Of a stretch of DNA of 64,000 nt, positions 56,369 through 64,000 are shown in pieces. The translations under genes were made by a program, and so were the position numbers. This DNA comes from Cryptomeria japonica (lineage: Eukaryota > Streptophyta > Pinopsida > Cupressales > Cupressaceae), in assembly GCF_030272615.1 (NCBI RefSeq), contig NC_081415.1:106281796-106345795 (forward strand). The letters are read 5' to 3'. Numbering within the stretch: the stretch's first letter is position 1; each line of letters begins with the position of its first letter. The notes beneath the pieces are model-generated. The model saw only the letters and a program-made list of their open reading frames with translations. It had not been told where the DNA came from and did no database searches.

Positions 56369-58550
56369 ATGGCCTCAGTAGGTTTGAGAGATCAGGACAG
56401 ATTGGATGGTGCCTCAAATTTTGGTGTCTAGAAAGCCAGAATTTCTTTATTGTTGGAAGAGAATGGTATCAAGGAATATGTTACCAGTACTGTAGCTGTA
56501 CCTACAGATCCAGTACAACTTGCAACATACAAGAAGGATGATGCCAAGGCGAGGAGGATAATCCTTGATGGTGTCAAGGACCATGTTGTTCCACATATCA
56601 CAGAGTTAGATACAGTGAAGAAGATGTGGGACACCATTATGAATTTGTACCAGAATGCTACCACTAACCGGAAGCTGATTCTCAGAGAAAAATTGAGGAA
56701 TACACGGATGAACAAGGGAGAAGATGTTACAAGTTACCTCACTAGGCTTAGACTTGTCAAGGACGAGTTAGCAGCTGTTGGAGATAAGCCAGATGAAGAC
56801 GAGTTAGTAAGAATAGCCCTAAATGGGTTTACTAAGCAATGGGATGTCTTTGTTCAAGTTATTAATGGACGAGACACCTTACCTAGCTGGGATCGACTAT
56901 GGAGTGATTTCACTCAAGAGGAGCTTAGACTAAGTCTTGTCAATGGAGCCAACAACAAGAGTCAGAAAAGTGAGGTAGAACAAGAAAATGTTGCCCTAGT
57001 GAGAAAGGGGAAAACAAAGAAGGGATCTAGCAAAGGAGCAAATTCACAAATTGAAAAGAAGAAGGACCTATTTAAGGTCAAGTGCTTTGGTTATCATGAG
57101 TTTGGCCACTATGTCAGCGATTGCCCACAAAGAAAGAAAGATAAGAAGGGCAATAACCAGGTGGCGGCTTTAGCAAGTGCAGAGGAGCTCTCTAGTAGAT
57201 TGGAGGATGAGTTTGCACTCATAGCTTGTATGATTAGCTCAACTTCACAGAGTGTTTGGTATATAGACAGTGGAGTGTCATTTCATATGACAGGAGTTAG
57301 AGAATACTTCTCCAACTACAAGGAGGAGAACACCAGTATCCAGATTTCTATGGGAAACTTGTCCAAGCTCAACTCAGTTGGGAAAGGGACTATTTAGCTT
57401 CAGAGGGAGAATGGAAAGGTAATTCCTCTTCATGATGTGTTGCATGTGCCAGGCTTAGGTATGAATTTGGTTTCTGTATCTGTCCTTCAGGATAAAGGGT
57501 ATAATGTTCTCTTTAGAGGGATGCATGTTTTGATTAAGCATAAAGATTGGAAATCACCCGTATCTATTGGAGTTAGGAGTGGTCACCTTTATAGGTTGCA
57601 GTTTGATACTCCTAAGGCACTCATGAGCAGCAGTAACCCTAGAGATCTTGGACAGCTATGGCATAGGAGGATGGGCCATATTCATCATGGAGCACTTAGA
57701 TTGCTTTATGAGATGGTGACAGGTGTTCCAGAGGTGAGCACACAACATGATGATGTATGTAAGGGATGTGTGTTGGGAAAGTTTGTGAAAGCATCTTTTC
57801 CAAGGAGTGACACCAGATCTACGGGTGTTCTTGATCTAGGACATTCAAATATATGTGGACCAATGTCGACAAAGTCTCTCAGAGGATATGAGTATTATGT
57901 TACCTTTATTGATGATTTCTCCAGGAAGACCTGGATATACTTCTTGAAGACCAAGGATGAGGTTTTCAGTTGCTTCCAAGAGTTCAAGGCTCTTGTGGAG
58001 AACTCGACAGGAAGGAAGATAAAGGCTCTTCGGTCAAACAATGGAGGCGAGTACAAAGGAAATGACTTCCAGGATTTCTGTACTAGAGAAGGAATCAAGA
58101 GAGAGTGGACTGTTCCTTACAATCCACAGCAGAATGGAGTTGCTGAGAGGAAGAACCGTTCTATTTCAGAGGTAGCAAGGGCTATACTACATGACCAGGA
58201 CATGCCCCGCTACTTATGAGCAGAAGCATGTAGTACAAGTCTACATTCAGAATAGGGTTCCACACAAGGTACTAGGGAAAATGACACTAGAGGAGGCTTT
58301 CATGGGGAAGAAGCCAGATGTTGGTCACTTCAGGATATTTGGGAGTTTGGCATATTGCCTTATTCCTGGAGACACACATACCAAGTTAGATCAAACTGTA
58401 GAGAAGGGGTACTTTGTTGGGTATAGTGAAACTTCAAAGGCATATAGGATGTTCATTCCAGGGACCAGAAGAATTATTGTCAGACGTGATGTCAAGTTCA
58501 TGGAGGACAAGGCGTTTAGAAGGTCCAGATATTTTCTAGCAGATGATTAG
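56369..58550 (+). pseudogene. Copia-3 gag-protease-integrase remnant
   Basis: From the ATG at 56369 (MASVGLRDQDRLDG) the frame holds Gag (LYQNATTNRKLILREKL), a knuckle CFGYHEFGHYVSDC, in which the second Cys is Tyr, protease WYIDSGVSFHMT, GAG-pre-integrase LWHRRMGHI, and the integrase core. Two catalytic Asp are Asn: GHSNICGPM at 57848 and RSNNGGEY at 58037. The Glu in NGVAERKN is kept. Stops are at 56429, 57395 and 58217 (Trp or Gln codons expected). A one-base deletion near 58.23 kb shifts the frame for the last part (VYIQNRVPHKVLGKMT). Inactive. Confidence 0.9.
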
Positions 58551-58639
58551 AGTGATCAGCCAACGAAAGCTCCAAGTCCAAGTCAAGGACAGTGGTGCAG
58601 GAGCACTTGAGCACCTGAATTCTCCAATCCTAGCAGGTA

Positions 58640-61197
58640 TAACTTTTTATTGCAAATTAAGCATGTGTGTTTATTTTATGCTTCTAGTAGGTTTAATAGG
58701 TTTTTTTTGTGGTGTAATAAGGTTTGGAACTCATTTTGTGAGTTTCCAAGATTTTTTTTGGTTTTTTGCTCGGTAGGCTAAAAATTGTCAATTTTGGGTC
58801 CAAATGAGCATTTTTAAATTTTTGATGTTGTACAGCCTTGAAAGGCATTCGAGAATGTTTATTTAGTGTTTCTAAATGATTTTGAGTCATTGGTTTGAGT
58901 GCCAAATCACCGGAAGTCAAAATACAATTTTTGAGCAACAAAAAGTTGTCAAAAGTTGTCAAAAAGTGGTTTTTGGTGGTTTTGGTTAGTTCTAGCCTAT
59001 ACCTGTCTGTACAAGGGCTTCAATAAGTTGGAACATGTATAAAAACCATGTTCCAATCATTGTATGGGTTGTTCAATTTGGAAAATTAAGAGAAATACTT
59101 ATTTTGCTCTCATTTTTGTGAGTTTTTAACTAATTTTCTGCACTTTTGAGAGTATAGTCCGTACCATGGCTCCATGAGTCCGTACTACTCCTGTTTTTCA
59201 TTTATGTGATCTCTCTTGATATTTTAGTAGTGATCTCTGATCTTTTCTTGGGGTTTGGAACAAGTTTTGTTTGAAGTGCTCTTGAGAAAGGCATTATTTT
59301 GTGGTTCCAATGGAAGATCATTCATGGTCCAACTAATTTCTTCAAAGTCTCTTCATCCATGGCTTTGAGGGAATTTGTTGGATCTGTACATACTGTACCA
59401 TACATCCATTTTCCTTTTCTAGCAATGTACAAGTGTTTGTAAGCCCATGGCAAGTGTGTGAAGTGAGCAACTTGGCTTGGGTATTCTTAAATTTGTTTTG
59501 AATGGTACTTTGCTGTTCATAGCACTGTACTTTGAAATGTTGAAGGAGAATCAAGTTGGAAAGAGTCAACATTATACTTTACCATCCTTGTCTCTCCCAT
59601 GACTTGGTTGGATGTAAGAGGCAAAGGTGTAAAACGGACTGCAAAACAGTGAGTCACTGTTTCATTGTTAGATCCTCATTGCCAACCTCTCTAAATGGAT
59701 AGTATGAAATGATGCATTCCTCTTTCTTTCATCATGAAAATGTATTTTCAAGTGGTTTCAATGTTGAGATGACAAGTTACACAAATTGATTGTAAAGGAC
59801 CTAAATAAGGATCCTAAAACAGTGTACTTTTTGTCACAGTCATATAAGGTTGTCTTGATTTGTGTCATCCTTTAAGTATTCAAACCTTCAAGATCTTTGA
59901 AGAGGATAAATGCATTATTCAATCATGCCTTTAACACCTTTTTGCAAGCCAGGGATAGAGTAAAGAAGCAAACAAAACAAAGAAAGGAAGTTGCTGTCAA
60001 AAATGCACCTTATTGCTGTCAAAAATGCAGTGTTGACTGTGTATGAACAGCAGTTATAAAATCCTTTCTTATTTGCTATGCATGGTGTTCCAACTGATGT
60101 CAAACCATTTGTTACATCCCTAATTATCATACTTTAATTGTGTTTTGTTTATCAAGGCTCAAAATGTATGCAAAATCTTAAAACCATTGCTGTCCCAGTC
60201 ATCTAGACTATTTTTCTGTGTAAGGGCAGCAATGTGGCACTTGTTTGATATAATGACAATATTAGAAGATAAGCTTTGAATCTTTGGAGGTGTTTGGAAT
60301 ATGTTAAAGTAAGGATTGAAGCATTTAATTTGGCCTAGTATCATGACGAAAACTTCTAAATTGCAAACCCTCACTAAAACTTTCAAAAACCCTTGAAAAG
60401 TGCCTATTTTGTGGGGCAGCACTAAAACAGTCCGTACAGTACTTGCCATAGCAAAAATCCTTGAGCTTTCAACATCAAATGACCACATCTCCAAGGGTTT
60501 TCCATGAAGTACAATAGATTGAGCAGGGTGAACAAATTTCACTAAAAACTAGGGCTAATTCTAGTAGCCTTTTTGGAGCAAATTTGACCAATTCATGAAA
60601 GCGGTAAGGAAGGGGAAGCAATTGGTTGTTTCAAATCATCAAAATTGATGAGTAGAGACCTGAGATACTCTACTACAATATCCAAAGCATTGTATTGAGC
60701 CATTTGATGAAATGGACCTTTTGCACCTAGAAAGTTGCTTTGAGTAACCCTACATTCTTTGCTTCCAATTGAGAAATTTCCATTCTTGAGAAGTGAAGGA
60801 CAGTCATCATACCTTGCAGACCTATCCAGATGCTCAATCAATAGGTTAATATGATTGAAATACTTAAAGGAGAAAATAAGATTAGGTAAACCATGGTTCT
60901 CCAACAGTTGCCCATTCCGGGAAGAGAGGAGATTCAACCAGTTGGACAACCAAACTTGTTCATTTTTGGTGACACTCAAGAGGACCTCATTTCAGATTTG
61001 AATGCCTTAGCATGGAAGGTAAGGAGGAGTGATGTCCAATACAATAGGGTGCAAGCAGTGTTGAATAGAGAGGAGGAGATAGGAGAAAGGTTTAGAAGAA
61101 TCCCATTTGTGCCTAGGGATTGATTTGGGAAGAACATTGAGAACAAGAGCCCACCAACCTCAAAGAAGACTAACCTTCTTTCATTAACTCCTCATCA
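58640..61197 (+). repeat. Presumed long 5' LTR of the gypsy element
   Basis: About 2.5 kb without a recognised coding domain, ending CTCATCA before TAG and the primer site. A TATA-like GTATAAAAAC is at 59038-59047. The word TCCGTAC recurs (59.16, 59.19 and 60.43 kb). The left TG end is not identified, and part of this stretch may belong to something else. Confidence 0.5.
60893..61123 (+). CDS. Small unknown ORF just upstream of the gypsy primer site
   Basis: 76 residues, MVLQQLPIPGREEIQPVGQP then FIFGDTQEDLISDLNALAWK, then REEEIGERFRRIPFVPRD. It ends 78 bases before the primer site, so it lies in the R/U5 part of the LTR. The composition (acidic and basic pairs) looks protein-like, but no family is recognised and it could be chance. 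The opposite strand has a 128-codon frame over 60979-60593. Confidence 0.25.
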   Translation: MVLQQLPIPGREEIQPVGQPNLFIFGDTQEDLISDLNALAWKVRRSDVQYNRVQAVLNREEEIGERFRRIPFVPRD

Positions 61198-61200
61198 TAG

Positions 61201-61212
61201 TGGTATCAGAGC
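61201..61212 (+). promoter_or_regulatory. Gypsy primer-binding site
   Basis: TGGTATCAGAGC, an exact initiator-Met tRNA complement, three bases after the presumed LTR end. Confidence 0.88.
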
Positions 61213-61242
61213 CAATTCAGATTTGGGTTGAGAGATTAGCAT

Positions 61243-64000
61243 ATGTCTGGTAGTGAGTTAGTGGGAGACAACACCGACAACATGGTGACCAATGCAGAGT
61301 TAGCAAAGAGGATGGAGGATCAAGGTGAAGAAAATAGACTCCTTAGGGAAAGATTACAACAACTTGAAAGAAAGTTGAACCAAGTAGAAGTCAAGACTGA
61401 AGAAGTCAGTGAGAGAGTAGAAAATGCTAAAGATAAGCAGGAAACCTTAGAGGAAGAAGTCCCAAAACCAGATCCAATCTTGGATAAAGAACAAGAAACC
61501 TTTTTACAAGCTTTGAAAGCTTTGACTGGAAAGGCCCTAGATGGAGTGTCCCTTTTTAGTGGCAAGATGGAACCAGAAGCACTAATGGAGTGGATAGAGG
61601 GTCTAGAGAATCACTTTGAATGTGATGGTATTACTGAAGCACAGAAAGTGAAGGTAGCCAAATTCAGAATGAGAGGGGCAGCCTTAACTTGGTGGAAATT
61701 CATCCAAGAGGAAAGGGTGAAAGAGGGAAAGAAACCCATAACCACCTGGAAGACAATGGTAACTAAGATCAAAGACACCTACATGCCTAAAGATTATGAA
61801 ATCCAGTTACATAGGAAGAGACAAAACTTGAGACAGAAGGACCTAGATGTCAGTAGTTACACTGAAGAATTCCAAAAACTAAGCCTTAGATCTAAGGTAC
61901 AAGAAGATGAAAATGTCAGAGTAGCTAGGTATCTCAATGGGTTAAGATGGAATATTCAGGAAGAGTTAAGCCTATGGTGTCCCAACACATTACAGAAGTG
62001 TTATCAATTAGCATTGAAGGTAGAAGAGAGAAACAAGAAGAAACAAGAACATAATGGTAGAGGCAGAGGCAGAGGAAATAGAGGCAGTCATAGAGGTAGT
62101 TTTGGGGGAAGATACACAGATCATAGGTCCCAGGGAGAGTCTAAGATTATTGAGAAAAGCGGGGATTCTCAGAGCAGACCCAACTATAGGGGTAGGGGAT
62201 CAGGCAACCCAGGAAGGGGTAGATCTAATGGACTTGGAAGAGGTTCATACTTCTCCACAATGAAGTGTTACAACTGTCAGAAACTAGGCCATCCGGCATA
62301 TAGATGCCCAGAAAAGCCAAGCTCATCTCAAGGAGGTGATAAGAGAGTCCATTTTGTGCAAGAGGAAACCACACCAAATCAAAGGTGTCTACCATCAGAA
62401 GAAGGGGAAAACCTCATGATCAGGAGGATCCTCATGAAAGAGCCATCTCAGAAAGATATGTCTCAAAGGAAAGCTCTTTTCAGGATCAAATGTAAGATCC
62501 AAGGAAAGGTGTGCAAAGTTATCATTGACTCAGGATCAACTGATAACATCATATCAGAAGAAGCTGCTACAAAACTTCATCTACCTAGAATATAGCACAA
62601 TGAGCCCTACAAGGTCACATGGTTGGAAAAAGGGCAGCATGTATTGGTGAGTGAACAAACATAGGTGAGTACCAAGATAAGATTTTGTGCGATATACTAC
62701 CTATGGATGCTTGTCATTTGCTTTTAGGAAGACCTTGGCAATCTGACAGGAAAGCACAATATGATGGTGAAAAGAACTCATACTCATTTTTCAAGAATGG
62801 TATCAACTATAAAATTCAGTCCCTTAATGAAGACAGTGAGGGAAGCAAACCACAAGTTCCCAAAACCTTGTTAGTTGGTGAAAAGGAGTTCATTCATACC
62901 TTAAAAGAAGGTGATGGCATAGGTTTTGCATTAGTAACTAAACTAGTTGATGAAAAGAAAGAAAAGAAGGTAGAAATCCCATATGAGGTGCAACAACTTC
63001 TAGATCAGTTTAAGTCAATTGTTAATGATGGTCAACCAACCTCTCTACCTCCTCAGAGAGCCATTAGCCACCAGATAGATTTCATCCCAGGTGCATCCTT
63101 ACCAAACAAAGCTGCTTACAAAATGACACCTGAACAAAATCAGGAAGTGGCAAGACAAATCCAAGAGCTATTAGACCAAGGAATGATTAGAAAAAGTATT
63201 AGTCCATGTGCAGTACCCACAGTGTTAGCACCTAAGAAAGGTGGGGCTTGGAGAGTTTGTACAGATTCAAGAGCAATAAACAGGATCACAATCAGGTATA
63301 GATTCCCCATTCCTAGGATAGAAGATCTTATGGATTGTTTAGGGGGAGCAAAATATTTCAGTAAGATAGACCTAAAAAGTGGTTATCATCAAATCCGCAT
63401 CAAAGAGGGAGATGAATGGAAAACAGCTTTCAAGACAAATGAGGGGTTGTATGAATGGCTAGTCATGCCATTTGGATTAACAAATGCACCCAGTACATTC
63501 ATGAGATTGATGAATGAGGTGTTACATGACTTCATAGGTAGGTTTGTAGTTGTGTAACTTGATGACATCTTAATTTTCAGTCAAACCAAGGAAGAACACC
63601 TCCAACATTTGCAGATTGTCTTACAAAGATTGAATGATGAACAACTTACTATCAATCTAGAGAAATGTGATTTCCTTAAGCAAGAGCTGGTCTATTTGGG
63701 TTTTGTTGTTTCAGGGGGTGATTTGAAGATGGATCCAGATAAGGTAGAAGCCATAGTTAATTGGCCAAACCCTAAGAATGCTAGTGATGTCAGGAGTTTT
63801 CATGGACTTGCTCAATTTTATAAAAAATTTATTAGAGGTTTCAGTGAAATATGTGCACCTATGTTGGAAACCATTAAGGGTGGTGTGAAAGTGAAATTTC
63901 AATGGACAGAAGTAGCCAACAGGGGATTTGAATTGTTGAAAGTCAGAGTTGCTACCCAACCAGTGTTGATTCTACCTAGTTTTGATAAATTGTTTACCTT
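61243..64000 (+). pseudogene. Gypsy gag-pol (Gag, protease, RT), broken
   Basis: The ATG at 61243 opens a coiled-coil Gag N-terminus (MEDQGEENRLLRERLQQLER). The retrotransposon Gag domain follows (FRMRGAALTWWKFIQ), then an Arg/Gly-rich stretch, a knuckle CYNCQKLGHPAYRC at 62266, and protease IIDSGSTDNIIS at about 62.52 kb. A stop at 62593 and a frameshift near 62.65 kb follow. RT then reads on in the new frame: [50 protein letters not shown] and [12 protein letters not shown]. The Tyr before LDDILIFS is a stop (63555-63557). Beyond it the RT connection (VYLGFVVS, VRSFHGLAQFYKKFI) is open to the window edge. Only three lesions are seen, so this is among the younger elements here. Confidence 0.92.

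Larger units (their letters stand above)
55691..58636 (+). mobile_element. Copia-3: Ty1/copia element, 3' half missing
   Basis: LTR (55691-56264), perfect primer site, gag, protease and integrase in order, then loss of similarity just after the integrase C-terminal region at about 58.6 kb. There the sequence passes into the leader of the gypsy element. RT and RNase H are not in the window. Copia-3 is a different family from copia-1 and -2. Confidence 0.88.
58640..64000 (+). mobile_element. Gypsy element, nested in copia-3, cut by the window edge
   Basis: A Met-tRNA primer site at 61201, Gag, CCHC knuckle, protease and reverse transcriptase in the Ty3/gypsy order. The LTR must lie between about 58.64 and 61.20 kb; its left border is not resolved. 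Since copia-3 is cut at the same point, the gypsy element probably inserted into it. Confidence 0.88.

Noticed and set aside
60593-60979. 128-codon minus-strand frame in the gypsy LTR
   Set aside because: No recognisable domain; it overlaps a plus-strand frame of similar quality, and the LTR is otherwise non-coding.

Overview
The window looks like a transposon-dominated stretch of nuclear DNA from a seed plant with a large genome. The evidence is AT-rich spacers, Ty1/copia and Ty3/gypsy elements with initiator-Met tRNA primer sites, several L1-type LINEs with plant DUF4283/zf-RVT features, and one class of host gene with plant-style introns. A conifer or other gymnosperm would fit, but the sequence does not prove it. 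I see no rRNA, tRNA, CRISPR or bacterial-type operon.

Layout. 1-6153 is a copia element (copia-1) with both LTRs, the first cut by the window edge. 6.7-8.2 kb holds a decayed multi-exon gene. 9331-10111 is a solo LTR with a 5-bp target duplication. 10.25-13.8 kb is a 3'-truncated LINE (LINE-A). 14.5-23.1 kb holds a bark-storage-protein/nucleosidase-like gene (BSP1, six exons, intact) with its flanks and a LINE remnant (LINE-B). 23.0-24.8 kb has an inverted repeat around an AT-rich core and an unknown basic ORF. 25.3-29.1 kb is a 2.9-kb satellite built from 20-bp modules in both orientations, bordered by palindromic TTTGGCGC-type repeats. 29.9-34.6 kb is a fairly complete LINE (LINE-C). 35.6-41.4 kb carries the inverted second gene copy (BSP2, intact) with the same flanking sequence. 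42-47.15 kb is LINE-D. 47.4-48.6 kb has plus-strand retroelement scraps. 48.7-51.8 kb is the 5' half of a second copia (copia-2, minus strand). 53.1-53.9 kb is a decayed coiled-coil ORF. 55.7-58.6 kb is a third copia (copia-3), cut by a gypsy element that runs off the right edge (to 64000).

The only convincing host genes are BSP1 and BSP2. They encode 348-residue secreted proteins of the PNP/UDP-phosphorylase (MTA/SAH nucleosidase-like) fold, about 96% identical by my count, in opposite orientation and about 20.8 kb apart. Their flanks are collinear over about 4-8 kb, so the locus is an inverted segmental duplication whose arms and centre later took insertions. A fragment of a third BSP first exon lies in the right arm. 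The mobile elements are nearly all dead, mostly through changes consistent with C-to-T (or G-to-A) decay of methylated DNA: premature TAA/TAG/TGA codons with few frameshifts, and loss of catalytic acids.
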